NCBI GenBank assembly: GCA_020638285.1 | Contig: JACKIV010000001.1 | Location: forward strand, 1 to 64,000 | Reading direction: 5' to 3' | Source: Rhodospirillales bacterium | GTDB lineage: Bacteria > Pseudomonadota > Alphaproteobacteria > Micavibrionales > Micavibrionaceae | DNA length: 64,000 bases | Part shown: positions 42,853-51,553 of the stretch, piece after piece | Numbering within the stretch: the first letter of the stretch is position 1 | Layout: every line of letters starts with the position of its first letter | Notes under the pieces: model-generated | What the model was told of the DNA's origin: nothing | Databases searched by the model: none | The model's input: the letters and a program-made list of their open reading frames with translations, nothing else | Made by a program: the position numbers and the translations under genes

Positions 42853-44298
42853 ATGAAATCATCTGGAAATAGCCCCCTGTCCCCGCCGGGCGCGTACAGC
42901 GCCGGATTCGTGACGGACATTGAATCGGATAAAGCCCCCAAGGGCTTAAACGAAGACATCGTCCGTTTTATTTCCGAGAAAAAGGGCGAACCGCAATGGC
43001 TGCTTGACTGGCGGCTCAAGGCGTACGCCCGATGGCTTAAAATGCCTGAGCCCCGATGGGCGAAGGTGCATCACCCGGAGATCGACTATCAGGACGCGTA
43101 CTATTATTCCGCGCCCAAGTCCATGAAAGACCGTCCGAAATCTCTGGACGAGGTCGATCCAAAATTGCTGGAGACGTACGAAAAACTCGGGATTCCGGTT
43201 CGCGAGCGGGCGATTCTGGCAGGCGTCGCGGTGGACATGGTGTTTGACAGTGTCTCGGTCGCCACGACATTCCGCGAGGAACTGGCCCGCGCGGGCGTGA
43301 TTTTCTGCTCGATTTCCGAGGCCGTACGTCTGCACCCGGACCTTGTCAGAAAATATCTCGGCACCGTGGTCCCCTATTCCGACAACAAGCATGCCTGCCT
43401 GAATTCAGCTGTGTTCACAGACGGTTCGTTCGTGTACGTGCCGCCAGGCGTACGCTGCCCCATGGAGCTGTCCACCTATTTCCGGATTAACGAGCTGAAC
43501 ACCGGACAGTTTGAACGGACCCTGATTATCGCCGACAAAGGGGCGTATGTGTCGTATCTGGAGGGGTGTACGGCTCCCATGCGGGATGAAAACCAGATGC
43601 ATGCCGCCGTCGTCGAACTGATTGCCCACGAAGACGCCGAAATTAAATATTCAACCGTCCAGAACTGGTATCCGGGCGATGCGCAGGGCCGGGGCGGGAT
43701 TTACAACTTCGTGACCAAACGCGGTCTGTGCGAAGGCAAAAATTCCCATATTTCATGGACCCAGGTCGAAACGGGATCGGCGATCACGTGGAAATACCCC
43801 TCCTGTGTCCTCAAAGGGGATCACTCTGTGGGTGAATTTTATTCCGTGGCCATGACCAACCATTTCCAGCAGGCCGACACCGGAACCAAGATGATTCATA
43901 TCGGGCGCAATACGAAAAGCCGGATCATCTCGAAAGGCATTTCCGCCGGGCATTCGCAAAACACGTACAGGGGGCTGGTCAAGGTCATGCCCAGCGCCGA
44001 CGGCGCGCGGAATTTTACGCAATGCGACAGCCTTCTGATCGGCAAAAACTGCGGCGCGCATACGGTGCCCTATATCGAAAGCCGCAACCCGAGCGCGCAG
44101 CTCGAACACGAAGCCACAAGCGCAAAAATCTCGGAAGACCAGTTGTTTTACTGCCGTCAGCGGGGGATTGGGACCGAGGAAGCCGTCTCGCTCATCGTCA
44201 ACGGATTTTGCCGGGACGTCATGCAGCACCTGCCCATGGAATTTGCGGTCGAGGCGCAAAAACTCCTCGGCGTCAGTCTCGAAGGAAGTGTGGGATGA
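42853..44298 (+). CDS. sufB: Fe-S cluster assembly protein SufB
   Basis: SufB (481 aa) is the scaffold subunit of the SufBCD complex on which Fe-S clusters form in the cytoplasm. The conserved C-terminal beta-helix region (YNFVTKRGLCEGKNSHISW, TQCDSLLIGKNCGAHTVPYI and EHEATSAKISEDQLFYCRQRG) and LNSAVFTDGSFVYVPPGVR are intact. Length is normal. The partners sufC, sufD and sufS, which normally follow directly, are not here; a small membrane-protein gene overlaps its stop by four bases. Confidence 0.97.
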   Translation: MKSSGNSPLSPPGAYSAGFVTDIESDKAPKGLNEDIVRFISEKKGEPQWLLDWRLKAYARWLKMPEPRWAKVHHPEIDYQDAYYYSAPKSMKDRPKSLDEVDPKLLETYEKLGIPVRERAILAGVAVDMVFDSVSVATTFREELARAGVIFCSISEAVRLHPDLVRKYLGTVVPYSDNKHACLNSAVFTDGSFVYVPPGVRCPMELSTYFRINELNTGQFERTLIIADKGAYVSYLEGCTAPMRDENQMHAAVVELIAHEDAEIKYSTVQNWYPGDAQGRGGIYNFVTKRGLCEGKNSHISWTQVETGSAITWKYPSCVLKGDHSVGEFYSVAMTNHFQQADTGTKMIHIGRNTKSRIISKGISAGHSQNTYRGLVKVMPSADGARNFTQCDSLLIGKNCGAHTVPYIESRNPSAQLEHEATSAKISEDQLFYCRQRGIGTEEAVSLIVNGFCRDVMQHLPMEFAVEAQKLLGVSLEGSVG

Positions 44299-44558
44299 TG
44301 AATAACCAAGAGCTTTGGGAAAAAATCAGATGGGTCGGAATCCTTGTTTTTCTGGCCGGAGGCTGTATGACCCTCTCATTTTTTGGATGCGGATCCAGGT
44401 TTTCGTCTGCGTTTTACTGCATACTTCTCTATAAGAGGATGTTTGGCACCTATCTGGCTGTTACATTTGCGGGGTTTGTCATTGTCTTGATTGCAAAGCT
44501 TAATCTTGGAGAGTTCAACAATCGCAACGAAGATAGCAAAGACGATGATGAGTCATAG
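44295..44558 (+). CDS. small membrane protein coupled to sufB
   Basis: I do not recognise this 87-residue protein. It has two hydrophobic stretches (about residues 14-34 and 52-70) joined by a Cys-containing loop (FFGCGSRFSSAFYC), and ends in a very acidic tail (NRNEDSKDDDES). Its ATG overlaps the sufB stop (ATGA), with AAGGAAGTG upstream, so it is probably translated with sufB. A second ATG three bases on is possible. The AT-richer sequence suggests a different history from sufB. Confidence 0.6.
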   Translation: MMNNQELWEKIRWVGILVFLAGGCMTLSFFGCGSRFSSAFYCILLYKRMFGTYLAVTFAGFVIVLIAKLNLGEFNNRNEDSKDDDES

Positions 44559-44708
44559 CCCCCTGCCAACAATCGTTACCCCTTTCCTGACCTCTCAAAA
44601 CAGTTATCCCGAGATCGGCGTAAGATAATTGCCCCCTCTATAAATTTTCTTGCCAAAGCCGCCAAAATCTCCGAAAGTCGGGGCCGTACCGTGGAGCAAA
44701 GGCTGCCA

Positions 44709-45512
44709 ATGACCGAAAATCCGACTCTTTCCGTTGTTGTGCCGATGCACAATGAAGCCGCCTGCGCCGCCGGGCTCGTCGCGGAAATCGCGGCGGCGAG
44801 CGCGAATCTGCCCTTGGTCGAGATTCTGTGCGTGGATGACGGCAGCACGGACGACACAAGCGCCCGGCTTGCGGCGGTTCAAGTCGGCTTTCCAAAGCTT
44901 AGAATCCTCGTTCATTCCCGTCAGTCCGGCCAGAGCGCCGGAATTGTCACAGGTGTACGTGCCGCCAGAGGGGATCTGGTCGCCACGCTGGATGGCGACG
45001 GGCAGAACGATCCGGCCGATATTGCAAAGCTCTACGCCGCCTTTTTGTCCGCCCGGCCCGAGTCGGGCCCCGTTCTGGTCGCCGGACAGCGCGCTATCCG
45101 GCGGGACAATGTCATCCGCCGCCTGTCTTCGCGTATTGCCAACCTTGTTCGCGCGAGTCTTCTGGGTGACGGAGTGGCCGACACGGGGTGTGGTCTGAAG
45201 CTTTTTGCCCGCGCGGATTTCCTGAATCTCCCGGCCTTCAACCACATGCACCGCTATCTTCCCGCCCTGTACGTGCGTGAGGGCGGGCATGTTGTCCTTG
45301 TACCCGTCGGGCATCGCGCCCGGACGCAGGGCATCTCGAAATACGGGGTCTGGGATCGCTTGAGCGTGGCCGTGGCCGATCTGACGGGGGTTTTGTGGCT
45401 TTTGCGCCGCCCGGCGAGTGTCCGCGGCGTCCGGGAAATCGAAGCCAGAAGAACAGACGTACACCCTGAAACATCTGCGCAACAGGACAAAAAACATGCC
45501 GCCGTGGCTTGA
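44709..45512 (+). CDS. family 2 glycosyltransferase (dolichol/polyprenyl-phosphate sugar synthase-like)
   Basis: This 267-residue GT2 enzyme resembles DPM1/ArnC-type proteins that load a sugar onto polyprenyl phosphate. Seen: LSVVVPMHNEAACAAGL, the nucleotide-binding CVDDGSTDDT, DGDGQNDP as DxD motif and TGCGLKLF, typical of this group. No C-terminal membrane helices are present. AAGG precedes the ATG at 44709; an upstream GTG is less likely. It overlaps the following LAB_N gene by 17 bases and starts a three-gene operon with the ArnT-like gene. Confidence 0.88.
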   Translation: MTENPTLSVVVPMHNEAACAAGLVAEIAAASANLPLVEILCVDDGSTDDTSARLAAVQVGFPKLRILVHSRQSGQSAGIVTGVRAARGDLVATLDGDGQNDPADIAKLYAAFLSARPESGPVLVAGQRAIRRDNVIRRLSSRIANLVRASLLGDGVADTGCGLKLFARADFLNLPAFNHMHRYLPALYVREGGHVVLVPVGHRARTQGISKYGVWDRLSVAVADLTGVLWLLRRPASVRGVREIEARRTDVHPETSAQQDKKHAAVA

Positions 45513-45798
45513 TCCGGAGCATTTATGGCTTGGACTCGGGTTCCTGGGTCAGGGCCTTTTTTTCATGCGGTTCTTTGTTCAGTGGCTGGCTTCGGAGAAA
45601 GAGCGCAAAAGTGTGATTCCCAATGCGTTCTGGTATTTCAGTCTCGTGGGCGGAACGGTTCTTTTGATTTACTCCCTGTATCGTCAGGACCCTGTTTTCA
45701 TTATGGGACAGGCAACGGGCCTGTTGATTTATACGCGCAACCTTTACTTTATCCGCCGCAAACCCGACCCCGAACCCAGGCAGGCCGAGTCGCAATGA
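45496..45798 (+). CDS. lipid A biosynthesis N-terminal domain (LAB_N) protein
   Basis: A 100-residue membrane protein with three helices, matching the LAB_N domain: LGLGFLGQGLFFMRFFVQWL, SVIPNAFWYFSLVGG and GQATGLLIYTRNLYFI. Such proteins often accompany polyprenyl-phosphate glycosyltransferases in lipid A or glycolipid modification. The ATG at 45496 has AGGAC upstream and overlaps the GT2 gene; its stop overlaps the ArnT-like start. Confidence 0.88.
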   Translation: MPPWLDPEHLWLGLGFLGQGLFFMRFFVQWLASEKERKSVIPNAFWYFSLVGGTVLLIYSLYRQDPVFIMGQATGLLIYTRNLYFIRRKPDPEPRQAESQ

Positions 45799-47276
45799 GC
45801 AGCCACCCAGAGACATACGGATTTCGGAAATCGCTCTTTTGGGCTTTAGGTCTGTGGGTGGTGTTCGGCATTGCCAGCGTCCTGCTGCGTCCTCCCTTCC
45901 CGGTCGATGAGACCCGTTATCTGACCGTGGCGTGGGAGATGCATCTGAGCGGGGACTGGATTTTGCCTACGCTCAATTTTCTGCCTTATCACCACAAGCC
46001 GCCGATGATGTTCTGGCTGGTCAATCTGTTCTGGGATCTTTTTGGCGTCTCGCGCTTTGTGGCGGCGATGGTGCCGGTTCTGTTCGCTGGATTGGGTATC
46101 GTCCTTACGGGATATTTCGCGCGGATGCTTTTGTGCGATGATCCTGCGCGGGACAGAATCGCCGCCGCTGCCATGATCCTGATGGCCGGAAGCCTGCCTT
46201 TGCTCGTCTATGGCTCCTTGATGATGTTTGACCATATGATCGGCGTTTTCGTCCTGATCGGTCTGATGGCGGTTTGGGCCCGGTACCGGACGCCGGGGTG
46301 GCGCTATGTCCTCCTCTTTGGTCTGGCTCTGGGGCTTGGGGTTTTGGCCAAAGGTCCGGTGATGCTTTTGTATCTGGCTTTTCCTGTTTTGCTTGCGCCC
46401 TGGTGGGGGGCGGACCGGAAGGCCCGAGGGTATGGATGGCTGCGCTGGTATGCCGGATTTCTCGGGGGCGGTGTTATTCTCGGGGCGGGCATTGCTCTGG
46501 CCTGGGCCATTCCGGCGGCGTTGCGCGGCGGGGAGGAATATCGGGACATGATTCTGTGGGGCCAGACAGCGGGGCGGATGGTTCAGTCCTTTGACCACAA
46601 TCGGCCCGTGTGGTGGTATCTGCCCTTTGTGCCTCTGTTTTTTGCGCCCTGGATTTTCTGGCCCGGTTTTATTAAGCGCGCGCGGGGGGCAGGCGTAGCC
46701 GTTCAGGGTGCGCCGGGGCGGTTTTTACTGTGCTGGACGATACCTGTTCTGGTGTCTTTTTCGCTCATCAGCGGCAAGCAGGTTCACTATCTGATTCCTC
46801 TTGCTCCGGCGCTGTGGATTGCCGCCGGAGCCATGATCGTGCGAGCATCGGATTCTTTCCCCCTGCGCCGGATGCAGCAGATTTCTGCCGGAACAGTGGT
46901 TCTGATGATTTTTGGGCAGGCTGTGGGCGGCCTCACCCTGTTCCGTCAGTTCGATCTGGTCCCGGTGGCAGAGGTTCTGGATCGTGAAGGCGGGCGACCT
47001 TTGGCCTGGGTTCGAAATTATCACGGAGAGATGGGTTTCGTGGCCAGTCTGACAGAGCCTCTTGAGGACATAGAGCATGAAGATCTGCCAAGCTGGTTCG
47101 AGGATCATCCGGATGGAATCGCCGTCATGCGCTATCGTCGCCCGGAACAGATCGCGCCCTACACTGTTCTCTACACGACACCAACGCAGTATAAACGGCG
47201 CTATGCGGTGCTTCGGCCTGCCGGAGCCGCACCTGATGTGCCTGAAGCTCATGTGGATGTTCAGGACGTTCCGTAA
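45795..47276 (+). CDS. ArnT-like/PMT-family glycosyltransferase (GT39/83)
   Basis: This 493-residue integral membrane glycosyltransferase has about eleven helices and an exported C-terminal domain. The PMT/ArnT signature includes FPVDETRYLTVAWEM (Asp38-Glu39, catalytic region) and YHHKPPMMFWLV. Such enzymes take a sugar from a polyprenyl-phosphate carrier and add it to lipid A or another periplasmic acceptor. It is coupled to LAB_N by a four-base overlap. With the upstream GT2 it forms a load-and-transfer pair. Confidence 0.9.
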   Translation: MSSHPETYGFRKSLFWALGLWVVFGIASVLLRPPFPVDETRYLTVAWEMHLSGDWILPTLNFLPYHHKPPMMFWLVNLFWDLFGVSRFVAAMVPVLFAGLGIVLTGYFARMLLCDDPARDRIAAAAMILMAGSLPLLVYGSLMMFDHMIGVFVLIGLMAVWARYRTPGWRYVLLFGLALGLGVLAKGPVMLLYLAFPVLLAPWWGADRKARGYGWLRWYAGFLGGGVILGAGIALAWAIPAALRGGEEYRDMILWGQTAGRMVQSFDHNRPVWWYLPFVPLFFAPWIFWPGFIKRARGAGVAVQGAPGRFLLCWTIPVLVSFSLISGKQVHYLIPLAPALWIAAGAMIVRASDSFPLRRMQQISAGTVVLMIFGQAVGGLTLFRQFDLVPVAEVLDREGGRPLAWVRNYHGEMGFVASLTEPLEDIEHEDLPSWFEDHPDGIAVMRYRRPEQIAPYTVLYTTPTQYKRRYAVLRPAGAAPDVPEAHVDVQDVP

Positions 47277-47294
47277 CACATTTGGAAAAGACTT

Positions 47295-47888
47295 ATGTCT
47301 GACGGTCCCATCGATCACCTGATTCGCCAGCTTTCGGCCCTGCCCGGTCTGGGACCGCGTTCTGCGCGTCGGGCGGTTTTGCATCTGCTCTCCCGCCGGG
47401 ACAGCGCGCTGGAGATTCTCGTTCGCTCCCTTGAGGAGGTTGCCCGGACAACGCACGCTTGCCCCGAATGCGGGAATCTGGATACGCTTTCGCCTTGTCG
47501 TCTTTGTCGCGACACTCACCGCCGCCCGGTGATCTGCGTGGTGGCAAGCGTGGCCGATCTGTGGGCGGTGGAGCGAACGAAATCCTATCGCGGGAGGTAT
47601 CATGTTCTGGGCGGGGTGCTTTCGGCGCTCGGCGGAACGGGGCCGGAGGATTTGAAGCTGGAGGCCCTTGTTTCAAGAGTTCGGGCCTGCGCCATCGAAG
47701 AAGTCATTCTGGCTCTGGGGGCCACGGTGGAGGGACAGGCTACGGCGCATTATGTTGCGGATATGTTGCGCGAGACGGGGGTTCGGATCTCGCGCCTGTC
47801 TCACGGCGTTCCGGTGGGCGGCGAACTGGATTATCTTGATGACGGAACGATTGCTCTGGCCTTGACCGCGCGGACTCAAGCGGGTTAG
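47295..47888 (+). CDS. recR: recombination mediator protein RecR
   Basis: RecR (197 aa) forms the RecFOR ring that loads RecA at gaps. The N-terminal helix-hairpin-helix (LPGLGPRSARR), the C4 zinc finger with Cys56, Cys59, Cys68 and Cys71, and the Toprim domain (VASVADLWAVE) are present. The ATG at 47295 follows GGAAAAG. The usual dnaX-ybaB partners are absent; it is immediately followed by a 146-bp palindromic element that begins at its stop codon. Confidence 0.96.
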   Translation: MSDGPIDHLIRQLSALPGLGPRSARRAVLHLLSRRDSALEILVRSLEEVARTTHACPECGNLDTLSPCRLCRDTHRRPVICVVASVADLWAVERTKSYRGRYHVLGGVLSALGGTGPEDLKLEALVSRVRACAIEEVILALGATVEGQATAHYVADMLRETGVRISRLSHGVPVGGELDYLDDGTIALALTARTQAG

Positions 47889-48032
47889 GGCGCGCGGACA
47901 ATTATTGTCTTTTGGTCTGCAAACGGCGTCTTTCTGCGCTTCCGTTCCTCAAATACGTCTCATGTATTCTGCGGTACGGTTCTCGAAAGACGCCATTTTC
48001 GCCGCAAAATCCTTCAATTGTCCGCACGCCCT
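47887..48032. repeat. 146-bp near-palindrome between recR and addA
   Basis: The ends AGGGCGCGCGGACAATT (47887-47903) and its inverted partner at 48016-48032 match at 16 of 17 positions. A second pair, GGCGTCTTTC at 47925-47934 and its complement at 47985-47994, matches perfectly. A tip hairpin AATAC/GTATT is at 47952-47968. The three stems are nearly symmetrically spaced, so the whole folds as one long hairpin. Eight T follow at 48036-48043, so it can serve as the recR terminator. It may be a miniature mobile element or a structured RNA. Confidence 0.75.
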
Positions 48033-48052
48033 AGATTTTTTTTCAGACCTGT

Positions 48053-51000
48053 TCAGAATGTCTTGATCTCCATAATACGGGGGCCGTCTGTCCACAGCAG
48101 GGCGCAGCGAATCGGTCGATCTGGCCAGACGAGAGTCAAGGCGTCCCGATAGGCGCGCATCTGGTCCCGGTAAATTTTCGGAATATCGCGCTCGTCCAGC
48201 GGGGGCGGGCGGTTGGTTTTGAAATCAATGATCCGGATCTCCTGCTGGGTGACCAGAAGCCGGTCGATCTGGCCGCTGATGATTCTTCCGCCGACGAGTC
48301 CCGTTACGGGAACCTCTGCCATCGAGCCCGTCCCGAACAGAGCGGCATGATCGGGATGCCGGAGAATAGCCAGAACTTCGCGCGCAATATCCCGGCAGAC
48401 GGAGTCCGGAAGGTCTCCTTTCTGGCGTTCAAGATAGGTGTGACAGGCCTTTTCCTGTGCATTTTGCGCCAGATCGGGCAAAAGTTGCAGCAGGCGGTGC
48501 GTCAGAATTCCGCGTTGGAACCGATGGGCATCACCCGGCGAAAGCGGAGAGGCGGCGGCAGGCTCCACTCCGGACGGACGTGTGGGGACCAGAGGCCGGG
48601 GCGGGTCCGGTTCGGGCGGCGGCGGCGTGAACAGCCAGTCTGGCGCGGCGACATCCTCTTCCTCCTCCTCTCTGGGCCTGGGCAGACGGTCGGGTGGAGC
48701 GGTCTGGGGATTGGTCAGGCGCAGAATTGTTCCGTCTTCGCGCTCTTCTTTTTCAACATCGGGAAGAGACTCAAATCCGCGTGCGATCATATCATGCCAG
48801 CCGTCCGCAGACGGCGTGCGCGCACCCCGATACCCCGTGATATAAAGACGATCTTCGGCGCGGGTCAGGGCGACATAAAGAAGACGTCGGTATTCTTCTT
48901 CTTCGCGGACGACAATCCGCTCCATCGCGCGCCGGTACGGTGAGGGATCATCGTCCTTACGCGCGGACCAGACCGGAACCGGCAGGCCTGATTTGTCGGG
49001 CCAGAGAATCCGGTTTCGTCTCGCCGGATTGGTCCGCACCGTATCGGGCAGGATGACAATGGGAGCCTGAAGACCTTTTGATCCATGAACGGTCATGATG
49101 CGCACGCGGCCCCGCGCCTCGTCCAGTTCACGTTTGATTTCGGGTGCATCTCGCTCAATCCAGTGAACAAAGCCTTGAAGAGAGGGAATTTCCACATTTT
49201 CATGGGATAAAGCCGCATTCAAAAGCTCGTCCAGCGGGTCTGCCACGTCTTCGCCCAAGCGGGCATGGATGGCGCGCAGGCCGCTGCCTTGCGGGTCGGC
49301 GGGGCAAGGCTCCTGTAATATCCGGGCCAGAAATTCGTAGGGGCGATCCTGACCCGCCCGGCGAATCAGGTCGCGCAGCCAGGACAGAAGAGGGGAGTTG
49401 GCTGATTTATTTGATTCTTTTTCCTTCAGAGTGTCCCAAAGGCTGCCCGACCGGCCTTGTGCGAGGTCATACAGTGCCTCCTCGTTCCATCCGATCAAAG
49501 GGGATTTCAAAAGACATGCCAAGGTCAGATCGTCCTCGGGCAGCAGTGCGAAGCGACTGGCGGACAAGAGGTCTTCGACAGCAATCTGGTCGGTCAGAAC
49601 CATCCGGTCTACGCCGGTTACGGGAATGCCCCGGACTTTCAGGGCCCGGACAAGCTGGCCAACAAAGCGGGTGCGGGTGCGGACCAGAATCAGAATATCT
49701 CCCGGCTCAACAGGTCGGCTGTGAGAGGGGAGGTTTTCGCCACGATCCAGCCAGTCGCGAATTTGCGTTGCAACGCCTTCCGCCGCCCGGGCCGCGCCCG
49801 TAGGTGCATCGCGCAGGGTCAAGGGGGGCGCCCAGGGGTCTTCGTTTTCCGTATCTTTGTCCGGAGGCGTGTACAAGGGCCACAATTCGGCAAGACCGGC
49901 CTGACCCGCGCGATGCGCCCGGTGGAGGATTTCACCCTCGCTTCCGAGTCCGGCGCGCGTTTGCGGATCAGAAAAGACGCTGTCTACAAGACGCAGAACG
50001 CTCGGCGTGGAACGAAAAGACAAGTCAAGCGCTATGGATTCCATGCGTGCGCCCGCACCCTTTATTTTTTCGGAAAATGCCCGGCGCATGGCGGCAAAAC
50101 GGTCTGGTGCGGCGCGTTGAAAGCTGAAAATCGACTGTTTTTCGTCTCCGACGGTGAACAAAGTGCGGGGCAGATCGTCTCGTGCGCCGGACCCGGAGAA
50201 AAAATCATCGGCCAGCGCTTCGATAATGCGCCATTGCTCCGGGTTTGTGTCCTGCGCTTCGTCGATCAGGATATGGTCAAGCCCTTGATCCAGCTTGTAC
50301 ATCACCCACGGAATCATCGCGGCGCGGGTCATGTTTGCGCTTTTTCCGTCCAAAAGACCGAGGGTGCGCAAGACCAGATCCTCGTAGTCCAGTGCGGCCC
50401 GCCCGGCTTTTAGGGTGTTATATCCGTCCAGAACTGTGCAGCCCAGATGCAGCAAGGCGCGGGTCATCATGGCGCAGCGGGCCGCACGGAGGGCTTCGCG
50501 GACCGCTCCGACCCGCTGGGCCTCCGCATCCAGAATTCTGGCGATATCCGGTTGGTTTCGTTCAATTTCTTTCGGGTATATTCTCTTTCTCTGATGGCCT
50601 TCATGTGTAAAAAACACACGCTCATGATCGGCAAAATGACCCGTCCGCGCGCCTTCGGGTGCAGCGCACCACGTGGCCAGATGCGCTGCCGTCTTTAGGG
50701 CTTCAACGCCCTTGAGTCTGCTCAGGGCAAGCGCGGCGGCGCGAAGCCCCGGCCCGTCAAAGGCAACGTCACGGCAGGCTAGATCCATAATGTCGGCAGG
50801 GCGCTGGCCCGGTTCATGACCCAGTTCATGACACAGGGTGGTATAGACCCCCTCAACCCCGAAATGTCGGGTCAGGGCGTCTGTAAGCTGGTGCCGTTCG
50901 GCGCACAGGGCGCGCAGCGTGGACCGGAGCGTTGTTTCATCCTGCGCCGTTGCCAGATCGTTCAGGGATTCGGCCAGAGGGCCTGTTTTTTCTTCCTCTG

Positions 51001-51553
51001 CCCGGCGCAGGACAGACTCAAGGGACTGCGAAAAGAGGATATCCGCTTCTCCATCTGCCAGAATCCGGAAACCGGGAAGGACTCCGGCTTCGACCGGAAA
51101 GCGACTCAATACAGATTTACAGAAAGAATGGATGGTCAGAATCTTTAATCCGCCGGGCGCATCCACGACCCCCGCAAACAGACGACGGGCCGCATCATGA
51201 ACGGCTTGACCCGGTTCATGACCCAGTAAAGCCGTCAGGGCTTGATCCAGCGCCCCATCGGGCAAAACAGCCCATTTTCCAAGGGTTGCGGAGATCCGCA
51301 GCGCCATCTCTCCCGCAGCGGCCTTGGTGTAGGTCAGGCAAAGGATCTTATGCGGTGGCGTTCCCGGCGTGCCATCCGGACGCGGAAGGAGGAGGCGCAA
51401 GACCCGGTCGGTCAGAACCTTGGTCTTGCCGGTTCCGGCGGAGGCTCCGACCCATGCGCTGCTGGCCGGGTTTGCGGCCCGACGTTGCAGCGTGTCCGCG
51501 CTGCTGTTTTCCGGAATATGAGCCTGCGTGGGCCGGGTCATGCTCTGGGTCAT
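48053..51553 (-). CDS. addA: double-strand break repair helicase AddA
   Basis: AddA (1166 aa) is the UvrD-like helicase/nuclease subunit of AddAB, which resects double-strand breaks. Walker A WVGASAGTGKTK is near residues 34-45, helicase motifs DHILIDEAQDTN, FTVGDEKQSIF, MTVHGSKGLQAP and LLYVALTRAED follow, and the C-terminal RecB-type nuclease has IIDFKTN (Asp1110, Lys1112). It starts 3 bases after addB. It and addB contain many copies of GGGTCATGACCC and its halves. Confidence 0.96.
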   Translation of the reverse strand: MTQSMTRPTQAHIPENSSADTLQRRAANPASSAWVGASAGTGKTKVLTDRVLRLLLPRPDGTPGTPPHKILCLTYTKAAAGEMALRISATLGKWAVLPDGALDQALTALLGHEPGQAVHDAARRLFAGVVDAPGGLKILTIHSFCKSVLSRFPVEAGVLPGFRILADGEADILFSQSLESVLRRAEEEKTGPLAESLNDLATAQDETTLRSTLRALCAERHQLTDALTRHFGVEGVYTTLCHELGHEPGQRPADIMDLACRDVAFDGPGLRAAALALSRLKGVEALKTAAHLATWCAAPEGARTGHFADHERVFFTHEGHQRKRIYPKEIERNQPDIARILDAEAQRVGAVREALRAARCAMMTRALLHLGCTVLDGYNTLKAGRAALDYEDLVLRTLGLLDGKSANMTRAAMIPWVMYKLDQGLDHILIDEAQDTNPEQWRIIEALADDFFSGSGARDDLPRTLFTVGDEKQSIFSFQRAAPDRFAAMRRAFSEKIKGAGARMESIALDLSFRSTPSVLRLVDSVFSDPQTRAGLGSEGEILHRAHRAGQAGLAELWPLYTPPDKDTENEDPWAPPLTLRDAPTGAARAAEGVATQIRDWLDRGENLPSHSRPVEPGDILILVRTRTRFVGQLVRALKVRGIPVTGVDRMVLTDQIAVEDLLSASRFALLPEDDLTLACLLKSPLIGWNEEALYDLAQGRSGSLWDTLKEKESNKSANSPLLSWLRDLIRRAGQDRPYEFLARILQEPCPADPQGSGLRAIHARLGEDVADPLDELLNAALSHENVEIPSLQGFVHWIERDAPEIKRELDEARGRVRIMTVHGSKGLQAPIVILPDTVRTNPARRNRILWPDKSGLPVPVWSARKDDDPSPYRRAMERIVVREEEEYRRLLYVALTRAEDRLYITGYRGARTPSADGWHDMIARGFESLPDVEKEEREDGTILRLTNPQTAPPDRLPRPREEEEEDVAAPDWLFTPPPPEPDPPRPLVPTRPSGVEPAAASPLSPGDAHRFQRGILTHRLLQLLPDLAQNAQEKACHTYLERQKGDLPDSVCRDIAREVLAILRHPDHAALFGTGSMAEVPVTGLVGGRIISGQIDRLLVTQQEIRIIDFKTNRPPPLDERDIPKIYRDQMRAYRDALTLVWPDRPIRCALLWTDGPRIMEIKTF

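Noticed and set aside
47881..48034. integron attC site
   Set aside because: The ends resemble GTTAGGG but do not fit the GTTRRRY/RYYYAAC core, and no integrase is near.
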